From: Prevotella sp. UBA3675
Lineage (GTDB): Bacteria; Bacteroidota; Bacteroidia; Bacteroidales; Bacteroidaceae
Direction: 5' to 3'
Assembly: GCA_002372235.1 (NCBI GenBank)
Contig: DFJI01000040.1
Span: forward strand, 64,178 to 95,426
Length of the DNA: 31,249 bases
Part shown: positions 6,771 to 14,692 of the stretch, one piece after another
Layout: every line of letters begins with the position of its first letter
Numbering within the stretch: the stretch's first letter is position 1
Program-made: the position numbers and the translations under genes
Notes under the pieces: model-generated
Told to the model about the DNA's origin: nothing
What the model saw: the letters and a program-made list of their open reading frames with translations, nothing else
Database searches by the model: none

Positions 6771-8111
6771 ATGAAGCTCTGGGAAAAGAACTATGAGGTG
6801 AATGCCGAGATTGACCGCTTCACCGTGGGTCGCGACCGCGAGATGGATCTCTATCTGGCTCCCTACGACGTGCTGGGCTCGATGGCCCACATCACCATGC
6901 TGGAGTCGATAGGACTCATTGGCAAGGACGAGCTGCCCGTGCTGCTCAAAGAGTTGAGAAACATCTATGCGCTCTGTCAGAAAGGCGAGTTCGTGATTGA
7001 AGACGGCATAGAGGACGTACACTCGCAGGTGGAACTGATGCTCACCCGCAAGTTGGGCGACATGGGCAAGAAGATACACTCGGGCCGAAGCCGCAACGAC
7101 CAGGTGCTCGTTGATCTGAAACTCTTCACCCGTCACCAACTGCGACGGGTGGCCGACGGCGTGAAGGACCTGTTCGATGAGCTCATTGCGAAGAGCAATC
7201 AGTATAAGGACGTGCTTATGCCCGGCTATACCCACCTGCAGGTGGCCATGCCCAGCAGCTTCGGCCTGTGGTTCGGTGCCTATGCCGAGAGCCTGTGCGA
7301 CGACATGCTGTTCCTGCAGGCCGCCTACAAGATGACCAATCGCAACCCCTTAGGGTCGGCTGCCGGCTATGGCTCGTCGTTCCCCCTGAACAGGCAGATG
7401 ACCACCGACCTGCTGGGCTTCGACTCGATGGACTACAACGTGGTGTATGCACAGATGGGGCGCGGCAAGACCGAGCGCAACGTGGCCTTCGCGCTGGCCT
7501 CTATCGCCGGTACGATGGCGAAGCTGGCTTTCGATGCCTGCCTGTTCAACTCGCAGAACTTCGGGTTCGTACGGCTGCCCAAGGAGTGTACCACGGGTTC
7601 CTCCATCATGCCGCATAAGAAGAACCCCGACGTGTTCGAGCTCATTCGCTCGAAGTCGAACAAGCTGCAGTCGCTACCCTATCAGATCACGATGATGATG
7701 AACAACCTGCCCGTGGGCTACTTCCGCGACCTGCAGATTATCAAGGAGGTGTTCCTGCCAGCCTTCGACGAGCTGTGCGACTGTCTGCAAATGACCGCCT
7801 ACATTATTAATAAGATAGAGGTGAACGACCACATCCTGGACGATTCGCGCTACGACCCGATGTTCTCAGTAGAGGAGGTGAACCGCCTGGCCGCTGAGGG
7901 CATGCCCTTCCGCGATGCCTATAAGAAGGTGGGGCTCGACATCGAGGCAGGCCGCTTCACTCCGAACAAGAATATTCACCACACTCACGAAGGCAGTATC
8001 GGCAATCTGTGCAACGATCGCATCGAGGAGCTCATGCACGAAGTAGTAAGCGGCTTCGGCTTCGGGCGTGCCGAGCAGGCTGAGAAGCTGCTGCTGAAGG
8101 AGGAACCATAG
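6771..8111 (+). CDS. argH: Argininosuccinate lyase
   Basis: ArgH splits argininosuccinate into arginine and fumarate, the last step of arginine synthesis. The 446-residue protein contains the fumarase/aspartase superfamily signature GSSIMPHKKNP at residues 276-286, with the catalytic serine in the flexible loop. It also has the N-terminal segment HSGRSRNDQV and PGYTHLQVAMPSSFG, both typical of ArgH. It is slightly shorter than most ArgH proteins but complete. The ATG at 6771 follows an AT-rich leader; the 145 bp upstream contain no clear promoter by the strict consensus. A lipoprotein gene starts four bases after the stop, suggesting co-transcription. Confidence 0.96.
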   Translation: MKLWEKNYEVNAEIDRFTVGRDREMDLYLAPYDVLGSMAHITMLESIGLIGKDELPVLLKELRNIYALCQKGEFVIEDGIEDVHSQVELMLTRKLGDMGKKIHSGRSRNDQVLVDLKLFTRHQLRRVADGVKDLFDELIAKSNQYKDVLMPGYTHLQVAMPSSFGLWFGAYAESLCDDMLFLQAAYKMTNRNPLGSAAGYGSSFPLNRQMTTDLLGFDSMDYNVVYAQMGRGKTERNVAFALASIAGTMAKLAFDACLFNSQNFGFVRLPKECTTGSSIMPHKKNPDVFELIRSKSNKLQSLPYQITMMMNNLPVGYFRDLQIIKEVFLPAFDELCDCLQMTAYIINKIEVNDHILDDSRYDPMFSVEEVNRLAAEGMPFRDAYKKVGLDIEAGRFTPNKNIHHTHEGSIGNLCNDRIEELMHEVVSGFGFGRAEQAEKLLLKEEP

Positions 8112-8115
8112 AGCT

Positions 8116-8697
8116 ATGTCTATTCTCCGTATCTCCTGGATTCGCGCCCTGTTCTTGCTGGCGCTTCCCCTGCTGGTCGCTTCTTGCACGAAGGAGAACA
8201 GCATGATCAGTCGTCGCTATCCCTGTCGGTTCCACTTCTATTTCCAGATGCACCCCTCGAGCATGCTGATGGCGGCCTACAACAGCCCCGGCACCTATGT
8301 GTTCACCTATTCGAAGGTGGAGATGGACAGAGAGCGGGGCGCATCCTATCGCTACGTCTATGTGGTGACTAACAACCCCGACACTCCGGAAGAGCGCAAC
8401 CGCATAGAAACCCAGATAGAGAGCAACGTGCCTTATATGATGGGAGCCAGCAATGAGGTGGGGCTCATCGTGGGGCGCACCAACTTCAACGGCCCCGTGG
8501 CCTACGACCGCGCCTGCCCCACCTGCACGGGTGTCTATCCCCTCGCATGGAATGGCAGAAAGGCGCAGGTGGTGTGCAACAACTGTAAGCGAGTTTATGA
8601 TCTGGAAACAGGAGCCATCGTCGAGGGTGCCGAAGGCGAACCGCTCATGCGGTATATGGTGAGCGTGGACGACGTGAAACTGACGGTGATGAACTGA
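8116..8697 (+). CDS. Lipoprotein with two CxxC pairs (Rieske-like pattern)
   Basis: The 193-residue protein begins with a signal sequence ending in a lipobox, LLVASC, placing the lipid-modified Cys at residue 24. Near the C-terminus it has CPTC (134, 137) and CNNC (154, 157) separated by 16 residues and followed by KRVYDLETGAIVEG. Spacing and the YDLxTG segment recall the Rieske fold, but the two histidines of a Rieske [2Fe-2S] centre are replaced by cysteines, so zinc or a rubredoxin-like site is equally possible. The gene follows argH by four bases, although an arginine-related role is not implied. Function is unknown; the lipobox and the cysteine pairs are directly visible. Confidence 0.8.
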   Translation: MSILRISWIRALFLLALPLLVASCTKENSMISRRYPCRFHFYFQMHPSSMLMAAYNSPGTYVFTYSKVEMDRERGASYRYVYVVTNNPDTPEERNRIETQIESNVPYMMGASNEVGLIVGRTNFNGPVAYDRACPTCTGVYPLAWNGRKAQVVCNNCKRVYDLETGAIVEGAEGEPLMRYMVSVDDVKLTVMN

Positions 8698-8783
8698 CTT
8701 GCGGAAGAGAAGATGGCAGATTTTTTGTGAGATTTTCAGGTCAGAAGCAAAAAAAATCTATCTACAATCTTCGATATTCAATT

Positions 8784-8798
8784 TTTTTCGTAACTTTG
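8784..8798 (+). promoter_or_regulatory. Promoter of tRNA-Leu
   Basis: TTTTTTCGTAACTTTG contains the -7 box TAACTTTG at 8791-8798, 15 bases before the mature tRNA. The same 21-bp stretch (8784-8804) recurs at 25197-25217 upstream of a glycosyltransferase. Confidence 0.7.
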
Positions 8799-8812
8799 CA
8801 GCCGTCTTTTGG

Positions 8813-8900
8813 GCCGCGATGGTGGAATGGTAGACACGAGGGACTTAAAATCCCTTGACCCGAAACGGTTGTGCGGGTTCGAGTCCCGCTCGCGGCACCA
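8813..8900 (+). tRNA. tRNA-Leu (anticodon UAA)
   Basis: The acceptor arms GCCGCGA (8813-8819) and TCGCGGC (8890-8896) pair perfectly. The anticodon stem AGGGA/TCCCT encloses the loop CTTAAAA, giving anticodon TAA. A long variable arm (class II, as expected for Leu) and a TTCGAGTCC T-loop region are present. The CCA end is encoded. The total length is 88 nt. Confidence 0.95.
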
Positions 8901-8905
8901 AATAA

Positions 8906-8940
8906 AAAAAAGCGCTTCTCTCGAGGGAAGCGCTTTTCGT
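8906..8940. terminator. Bidirectional terminator between tRNA-Leu and hup
   Basis: The hairpin AAAAGCGCTTC / GAAGCGCTTTT has an 11-bp stem and a short loop, with A-rich and T-rich flanks on either side. It can stop the tRNA transcript on the plus strand and the HU transcript on the minus strand. Confidence 0.85.
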
Positions 8941-8960
8941 ATTTTATCGTCTGCGACAAA

Positions 8961-9233
8961 TTAGTTCAGTGCGTCAGCCAGCTCGGCACCAGCCTTGAAC
9001 TTGGCAACCTTCTTGGCCTCAATCTTAATCTTAGCCTTAGTAGCGGGGTTGATGCCTTCGCGAGCGGGGCGCTCGTTCACAGCGAATGTGCCAAAGCCGA
9101 CCAGTGAAACCTTGTCACCAGCAATCAGAGCTTCTTTTATGGCAGCAATCGTAGCATCCAGAGCCTTCTTTGCATCCACCTTTGAGATAGCTGCACCTGC
9201 AGCGATTTTCTCAACTAATTCTGTTTTGTTCAT
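8961..9233 (-). CDS. hup: HU family DNA-binding protein
   Basis: HU is a small dimeric nucleoid protein that bends and compacts DNA. The 90-residue sequence is canonical: MNKTELVEKIAAGAAISK at the start, the KVSLVGFGTFAV core, the arm region ERPAREGINPATKAKIKI with the conserved RxGxNP motif, and the C-terminal helix AKFKAGAELADALN. Length is exactly that of HU. It is transcribed alone from its own promoter and ends at the hairpin shared with tRNA-Leu. A second HU copy may exist elsewhere in the genome, as is common in Bacteroidales. Confidence 0.97.
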   Translation of the reverse strand: MNKTELVEKIAAGAAISKVDAKKALDATIAAIKEALIAGDKVSLVGFGTFAVNERPAREGINPATKAKIKIEAKKVAKFKAGAELADALN

Positions 9234-9286
9234 AATTCTTGTAAGTTTTAAAAGTGTAAAAATAGAGTTACTTTAAAAATTTGACG

Positions 9287-9317
9287 CAAATATAAGGCAA
9301 AGTATTCAGAAAACAAG
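9287..9317 (-). promoter_or_regulatory. Promoter of hup
   Basis: On the minus strand, TATATTTG (9294-9287) is preceded by a TTG-type element near 9314-9317 at about 19 bp. The 5' leader of hup is about 50 nt. Confidence 0.65.
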
Positions 9318-9372
9318 CAAAAAACACGAAAAAATGCATTTTTTGTTGAAAAAAAAGTGCTAAAAGCCTCTT

Positions 9373-9407
9373 TTTGAGTGGTAAGACGGATATTTTTCGT
9401 AATTTTG
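9373..9407 (+). promoter_or_regulatory. Promoter of the rhomboid operon
   Basis: TTTG at 9373-9376 and TAATTTTG at 9400-9407 are spaced 23 bp. This position argues against a start codon at 9378 and for the ATG at 9441. Confidence 0.7.
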
Positions 9408-9440
9408 CACCACAAACGTTATTTATCAAAAACAAAGAGA

Positions 9441-10274
9441 ATGTTACAGAATATACCTGTTGTAACGAGGAATTTGCTCATCATCAATTTCTTGGTTTTT
9501 GCTGCTGATTTCGTGCTCCAGATGTACGGCATCCATATTTCCTATTTTGGAGGTCTGCATTTCTTTGGCTCGCCCGGTTTCCACCTTTATCAGTTCGTGA
9601 CCTATCAGTTCATGCATGGCAGCTTCACGCATATATTCTTTAATATGTTCGCGCTGTGGATGTTTGGCTGTGTGATAGAGCGCATGTGGGGGCCGAAGCG
9701 CTACCTGATATACTATCTGGTGTGCGGCATAGGTGCCGGAGTGTGTCAGGAGCTGGTGCAGTTCCTCATGGGCAGCTATAGTCTCACCATCGGTGCTTCG
9801 GGTGCCGTCTATGGCATTCTGCTGGCCTTCGGCATGATGTTTCCTGAAGAGCGCATGTTCGTGTTCCCCCTGCCTATGCCCATCAAGGCCAAGTGGTTCG
9901 TGATAGGCTATGCCGGCATCGAGCTGTTCTCAGCCATCAACTCGGCTGGCGACGGAGTGGCTCACATGGCGCATCTGGGCGGCATGCTCTTTGGCTTCCT
10001 GCTCATTCGCTACTGGCAACGCCATCCCTATCAGGACTTCGACCTGAGCGATGTGCGGCAGTTCATGGACCGTTTTGGCGAGCGCGCGTGGCAAAGGCGC
10101 AAGCCGAAGCCCGGGCCGCAGCCGCGACAGGAGACCGATATGGAGTATAATGCGCGCAAGCAGCAGCGCCAGGCCGAGATCGACAAGATTCTGGACAAGA
10201 TTCGCGTCAGTGGCTACGACAGTCTGACGAAGGATGAAAAGCAGCGACTCTTCGACGCAAGTCGCGACAACTGA
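9441..10274 (+). CDS. Rhomboid family intramembrane serine protease
   Basis: Rhomboids cut transmembrane segments of substrate proteins inside the membrane. The 277-residue protein shows the catalytic motif GASGAVYG (serine at residue 120) and the catalytic His in HMAHLGG (His178). It also carries the family motif HGSFTHIFFNMFALWMFG in the N-terminal half. About six hydrophobic helices are present, with a soluble Arg/Lys-rich C-terminal tail of about 90 residues. The ATG at 9441 is used because the longer reading frame starts inside the promoter. Its TGA shares a base with the ATG of the next gene (TGATG), so the two are translationally coupled. The substrate is unknown. Confidence 0.93.
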   Translation: MLQNIPVVTRNLLIINFLVFAADFVLQMYGIHISYFGGLHFFGSPGFHLYQFVTYQFMHGSFTHIFFNMFALWMFGCVIERMWGPKRYLIYYLVCGIGAGVCQELVQFLMGSYSLTIGASGAVYGILLAFGMMFPEERMFVFPLPMPIKAKWFVIGYAGIELFSAINSAGDGVAHMAHLGGMLFGFLLIRYWQRHPYQDFDLSDVRQFMDRFGERAWQRRKPKPGPQPRQETDMEYNARKQQRQAEIDKILDKIRVSGYDSLTKDEKQRLFDASRDN

Positions 10275-11359
10275 TGAAACACCTGAAAGCCTTCTTCCTG
10301 AACCTCATTGCGGGGGCCAACATCATGACCATTGTCTTGATGCTCTTGGCTGGCTATAGCGACCATCTTTCGCCTGTGCAGTTTCCGCGACTGTGCTGCA
10401 TGGGCATGGTCTTCCCCTTCACCGTGGTGGCCAACTTGCTGTTTGTCGCAGTCTGGGCGTTCCTCAGTTGGCGGCGGTTGCTGATTCCCATTGTGGGATT
10501 TCTCTTGGCTTTCCCACCTATTCGTATTTATATGCCCCTGCACACCCGCGCGGAAGTGCCGGAGGAGTCGCTTTGCGTGATCAGCTACAACGTGTGCGGA
10601 TATGGCGGCAACTATAAGTATGAGCATGCCTTCGATACCGTGTTTAGCTATCTGAAGTCGAAACGTCCCGACATCGTTTGCATTCAGGAGGACAACGATG
10701 AGAGGAATCAGAGAACATTTGAGCGCTGGGGCGAATATTTCGAATATGCCGACACGTTCAACGTGGGCAAGTCGAAAGTGAAGAACTATGTGGGCTTTTA
10801 CACTCGTTTCCCCATCCTCAAGAGAGAAGTCATTCCCTATGAGTCGCCCACTAACGGCTCGGTGGCCTATTTCCTGAAAATAGGAACCGACACCGTGATT
10901 GTGATTAATAGCCATCTGGAGACCTCGCACCTCAATGCGAGCGATCGCAACCGGTATCAGGAGATGATCGAAGGCGATATGCAACGCGACACCGTACAGG
11001 CCGAGACTTTCGCGCTGATGGCGAAACTGAGCGAGGGCATGCAGATCAGGGCCCGTCACGTGGAAATCATCCACCAGTATATTGAGGACCATCGGCAGTA
11101 TCCCGTCATTTCGTGCGGCGACTTCAACGATACCCCCATCTCATACGCCCGACATACAATGGCCAAAGGACTGAACGATTGTTTCGTTGAGGCAGGCCGA
11201 GGGCTGGGCTTCTCCTTTAACAGGAAAGGATTCAACGTCCGCATAGACCACATGATGTGCTCCGACCACTTTGAGCCCGTCGTCTGCGAAATCGATAATA
11301 AGATGGATGCCAGCGACCACTATCCGCTGCTTTGTTGGCTGAAAATGAGGGCAAAATGA
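10274..11359 (+). CDS. Membrane-anchored endonuclease/exonuclease/phosphatase family protein
   Basis: The 361-residue protein has three hydrophobic helices in its first 90 residues, then an EEP domain. The catalytic motifs are in order: ISYNVCGYGG (Asn), DIVCIQEDN (metal-binding Glu), INSHLETSH, the GDFNDTP motif, and IDHMMCSDHF followed by SDHYPLLCWL (catalytic Asp/His). EEP enzymes cleave phosphodiesters in nucleic acids, lipids or small molecules, and the substrate cannot be read here. The active site is probably extracytoplasmic or at the membrane surface. The start overlaps the rhomboid stop, and this rhomboid-EEP pair is probably one transcript. A phosphatase on a lipid or nucleotide is as likely as a nuclease. 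Confidence 0.9.
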   Translation: MKHLKAFFLNLIAGANIMTIVLMLLAGYSDHLSPVQFPRLCCMGMVFPFTVVANLLFVAVWAFLSWRRLLIPIVGFLLAFPPIRIYMPLHTRAEVPEESLCVISYNVCGYGGNYKYEHAFDTVFSYLKSKRPDIVCIQEDNDERNQRTFERWGEYFEYADTFNVGKSKVKNYVGFYTRFPILKREVIPYESPTNGSVAYFLKIGTDTVIVINSHLETSHLNASDRNRYQEMIEGDMQRDTVQAETFALMAKLSEGMQIRARHVEIIHQYIEDHRQYPVISCGDFNDTPISYARHTMAKGLNDCFVEAGRGLGFSFNRKGFNVRIDHMMCSDHFEPVVCEIDNKMDASDHYPLLCWLKMRAK

Positions 11360-11432
11360 TGGGAAATGAGGGAAAAACCTTAAAAAATGTGCAATAATAG
11401 GGTGGAAATTTTTCGAAACGTAAAAAAATAGC

Positions 11433-11440
11433 TATATTTG
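11433..11440 (+). promoter_or_regulatory. secDF promoter (-7 box)
   Basis: TATATTTG at 11433-11440 precedes the secDF start by 42 bp, with a T-rich -33 region around 11408-11413. secDF is therefore probably transcribed on its own. Confidence 0.6.
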
Positions 11441-11482
11441 CAGGCTAATTTGCATAAAATCAGTAAATAACATAAAAAAACA

Positions 11483-14400
11483 ATGCAAAACAAAGGATTA
11501 GTAAAGACAATTGCAGTGGCACTTGTGCTGCTCTGTTGCTTCTATCTCTCCTTCGGACTTGTGACTAAACATTACAAGAACAAGGCAGAGGCTATGGGCG
11601 CTGAAGCAGGACAGGAGTATCTCGATTCGTTGAAGAACGAGAAAGTCTATCTCGGCGTCTATACGCTGAAGCAGTGCCAGGAGATGGAAATCGGTCTCGG
11701 ATTGGACCTGAAAGGTGGTATGAACGTGATTATGGAAGTGTCAGTTCCCGATGTAATCGACGTACTGGCCGACCACAAGCAGGATGCTGCCTATCAGAAG
11801 TCGCTGGCTGAGGCCAAAAAGGACGAGGAGACAAGTCAGGACGACTTTATCTCACTCTTCATCAACCGTTGGAAGCAGAACGCACAGGGACGCGGCCTGG
11901 CTGAAATCTTCGCCACCCAGCAGATGAAGGGCAAGGTGAGCACACAGTCAACCGATGCTGAGATCGAGGCTGCCCTGAGAGCTGAGGTGCAGTCGGCTGT
12001 TGACAATGCTGAGAACGTGGTTCGCCAGCGTGTCGATAAGTTCGGCGTGGTTCAGCCCAACATCCAGCGCCTGGAGGGCCAGTCGCGCATCATGGTCGAG
12101 ATGCCTGGTGTGAAAGAGCCCGAGCGTGTTCGTAAGCTGTTGCAGGGTTCGGCCAACCTTGAGTTCTGGGAGACCTACAACTCACAGGAAATCGTTCCTC
12201 TGTTCACTCAGCTCAACTCGCGCTATGCAGCAGTGATGAGCAATGAGAACTCCGAGCTCTCCGAGAACTCCGAGACCTCAGAGCCCTCTGAGAACTCTGA
12301 GCTCTCCAAGTCCTCCGAGCCCTCTGATTCCGCCGCTACCGCTACATCAGCCTTCAGCGCAAAGCTGGCCAAGGGCGACAAGAAAGAGGATGCCCAGGCC
12401 AAGGAAGAGGCCAAAAAGCAGAACCCGCTCTTCGCTGTGTTCCAGCCCGTTCAGGGTCAGGGCCTCGCTATCGTAGGCTATGCACTTGCCCGCGATACTG
12501 CTGATGTTAATAAGATCATCTACTCAGAAGTGGCCCAGCAGATTCTTCCTGCAGAGCTGAAGCTCCGCTGGGGCGCTAAGGCCGAGGACTTCGGAACTGG
12601 CACCCACGGCGACGTGTTCGCGCTCTATGCCCTGAAGATTACCGAGCCCAACGGTCGTGCTCCGTTAGAGGGCGATGTGATTACCAGCGCAAAGGACGAC
12701 TTCGATCAGATGGGTCACCCCTCTGTCTCAATGGAGATGAATAGCGATGGCGCTCGCCGCTGGTCGCAGATTACAAAGCTGAACATCGGCAAGGCCGTGG
12801 CTATCGTGCTCGACGATGCTGTTTATTCAGCTCCTCGCATCCAGACACAGATCGACGGCGGTCGTTCGCAGATCACAGGTAACTTCACCATCGAGGATAC
12901 CAAGGACCTTGCAAACACGCTGAACTCTGGTAAGATGCCGGCTCCTACCCGTATCGTGCAGGAAGAAGTGGTGGGCCCGTCGCTCGGTGCTCAGTCCATT
13001 CAGCAGGGTATTATCTCGTTCATCGTGGCTTTCGTGCTGCTGATGATCTACATGATTCTGCTTTACGGCTTCATTCCCGGTATCATTTCTGATATTGCAC
13101 TGCTCTTCAACCTCTTCTTCACATTGGGCATCTTGACTTCATTCCAGGCCGCACTGACCATGCCGGGTATTGCCGGTATTGTGCTGACGCTGGGTACGGC
13201 TGTCGATGCGAACGTGCTTATTTACGAGCGCACCAAGGAAGAGCTGCGTCGCGGACTGAATGTGAAAGAGGCTATCGGCAAGGGTTATTCGAACGCCTTC
13301 TCGGCCATCTTCGACTCTAACTTTACCTCACTCATCACAGGTATCATCCTGCTCTACTTCGGTACAGGTCCTGTGAAGGGCTTCGCAACAACCTGGATCA
13401 TCGGTATCGCTGTGTCGTTCTTCACCGCTGTGTTCATGACCCGTCTGGTCTATGAGAACCGCATGAAGAAGGACAAGTGGCAGAAGCTCACCTTCCAGGG
13501 CGTCATCTTCAAGGATACCTTCAATAACACGAAGTTCAACTTCATGGGCATGTATAAGAAGACATTCGCCATCTGGGGCGTTGCTGCCTTGGTATTCGTA
13601 TGCTGCTTCTTCGTTCGTGGCCTGAGCCAGAGCATTGACTTCACGGGTGGTCGCAACTATGTGGTGACACTCGATAAGGAGACACATGTTGAGGAGGTGC
13701 GTGCAGCACTACAGGGCGCTTTCGTCAACACCATCGGTGAGAAGGCTGGACAGCCTGCCAACACCAGCGTGATTGCACTGGGTACCAACGGCAAGACCGT
13801 GCGTATCTCAACCAACTGGGATATTGAGTCGAACAGCCCTGACGTGGACGATCAGGCTGAGAACATCCTTTACGAGGTTCTGAAGAAGAACGGTTACATC
13901 AGTCAGGCTAACATTCAGGACTTCAAGAATCCTGATGTTCGCGAGGGCGGTTCCATCATTTCTTCGGCTAAGGTAGGTCCTTCGGTGGCTAAGACCATCA
14001 CTTATGGTGCCATCATCTCGGTCATCATCGCCCTGATTGCCATCTTCATCTACATCTTGGTACGCTTCCGCAACCTGGCTTACTCTACGGGTGCCATCGT
14101 TGCACTGGCTCTCGATGCTCTGGTGGTGATTGGTCTTTACTCAGCTCTGTGGGGCATCGTTCCCTTCTCGCTTGAGATTGATCAGACCTTCATCGGTGCT
14201 ATCCTGACGGTGATTGGTTACTCTATCAACGATAAGGTAGTGGTGTTCGACCGTATCCGTGAGAACTTCCAGCTCTATGGAAAGCGCGACCGTCAGCTCA
14301 TCTTCAACGAGTCGCTCAACCAGACGCTGGCCCGTACCATCAACACCTCAGTGACAACGCTCATCGTGCTGCTGTGTATCTTCGTTCTTGGCGGCGACAG

Positions 14401-14527
14401 CATCCGTTCGTTCTCGTTTGCCATGATTCTGGGTGTGGTATTCGGTACGCTGTCTTCTATCTTCATTGCAGCTCCTGTGGCTTACCTGACCATGGGCAAG
14501 AGCATCAAGGAAGAGGTGAAGGCTTAA
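11483..14527 (+). CDS. secDF: Fused protein translocase SecDF, with in-frame E-x-S repeat
   Basis: SecDF uses the proton motive force to help the Sec translocon pull proteins across the inner membrane. This 1014-residue protein is the single-chain fusion common in Bacteroidota. The SecD half has LGLDLKGGMNVIMEV, a large periplasmic P1 region, and TAVDANVLIYERTKEELRRG. The SecF half has IDFTGGRNYVV and SINDKVVVFDRIREN. Twelve membrane segments are expected. Residues 255-281 are nine E-x-S type tripeptides from a 9-bp array, followed by a Lys/Ala-rich charged linker, so the insert lies in an apparently flexible part of the periplasmic domain. A strong terminator follows. The gene looks intact. 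Confidence 0.96.
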   Translation: MQNKGLVKTIAVALVLLCCFYLSFGLVTKHYKNKAEAMGAEAGQEYLDSLKNEKVYLGVYTLKQCQEMEIGLGLDLKGGMNVIMEVSVPDVIDVLADHKQDAAYQKSLAEAKKDEETSQDDFISLFINRWKQNAQGRGLAEIFATQQMKGKVSTQSTDAEIEAALRAEVQSAVDNAENVVRQRVDKFGVVQPNIQRLEGQSRIMVEMPGVKEPERVRKLLQGSANLEFWETYNSQEIVPLFTQLNSRYAAVMSNENSELSENSETSEPSENSELSKSSEPSDSAATATSAFSAKLAKGDKKEDAQAKEEAKKQNPLFAVFQPVQGQGLAIVGYALARDTADVNKIIYSEVAQQILPAELKLRWGAKAEDFGTGTHGDVFALYALKITEPNGRAPLEGDVITSAKDDFDQMGHPSVSMEMNSDGARRWSQITKLNIGKAVAIVLDDAVYSAPRIQTQIDGGRSQITGNFTIEDTKDLANTLNSGKMPAPTRIVQEEVVGPSLGAQSIQQGIISFIVAFVLLMIYMILLYGFIPGIISDIALLFNLFFTLGILTSFQAALTMPGIAGIVLTLGTAVDANVLIYERTKEELRRGLNVKEAIGKGYSNAFSAIFDSNFTSLITGIILLYFGTGPVKGFATTWIIGIAVSFFTAVFMTRLVYENRMKKDKWQKLTFQGVIFKDTFNNTKFNFMGMYKKTFAIWGVAALVFVCCFFVRGLSQSIDFTGGRNYVVTLDKETHVEEVRAALQGAFVNTIGEKAGQPANTSVIALGTNGKTVRISTNWDIESNSPDVDDQAENILYEVLKKNGYISQANIQDFKNPDVREGGSIISSAKVGPSVAKTITYGAIISVIIALIAIFIYILVRFRNLAYSTGAIVALALDALVVIGLYSALWGIVPFSLEIDQTFIGAILTVIGYSINDKVVVFDRIRENFQLYGKRDRQLIFNESLNQTLARTINTSVTTLIVLLCIFVLGGDSIRSFSFAMILGVVFGTLSSIFIAAPVAYLTMGKSIKEEVKA
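12245..12325 (+). repeat. GAGNNCTC nonamer array inside secDF (9 units)
   Basis: Nine 9-bp units have NN = AA, CT, AA, AC, CC, AA, CT, TC, CC; one unit begins AAG instead of GAG. They are in frame as Glu-x-Ser (Lys-Ser-Ser for the variant). The array is part of the family at 2750, 18269, 19320 and 30395. Confidence 0.95.
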
Positions 14528-14543
14528 AGGAAACAAAATGATC

Positions 14544-14590
14544 CTGTTATATAACAGAAAGGTGATGCCATTACGGCATCACCTTTTTGT
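14544..14590 (+). terminator. secDF terminator with upstream palindrome
   Basis: A perfect 14-bp palindrome CTGTTATATAACAG (14544-14557) is followed at once by a 10-bp hairpin AGGTGATGCC / GGCATCACCT (14560-14584) and a T tract. The hairpin and T tract form an intrinsic terminator. The palindrome could be an extra hairpin or a protein site. Confidence 0.9.
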
Positions 14591-14626
14591 TTTCAAGGCT
14601 GAAAATGTTCAAATCCATGTGTCGCT

Positions 14627-14658
14627 TTTGGCTGTTTTGATATTAATGTGTAAATTTG
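14627..14658 (+). promoter_or_regulatory. Promoter of the M15 peptidase gene
   Basis: TTTG at 14627-14630 and TAAATTTG at 14651-14658 are exactly 20 bp apart. The leader to the ATG at 14693 is about 30 nt. Confidence 0.75.
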
Positions 14659-14692
14659 CCGTGCAAAATGCAGTTAAGATAAGATTGAACTT

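Noticed and set aside
12245..12325. Frameshift or assembly error in secDF
   Set aside because: The frame is open through the whole array and all SecD and SecF motifs follow in order.
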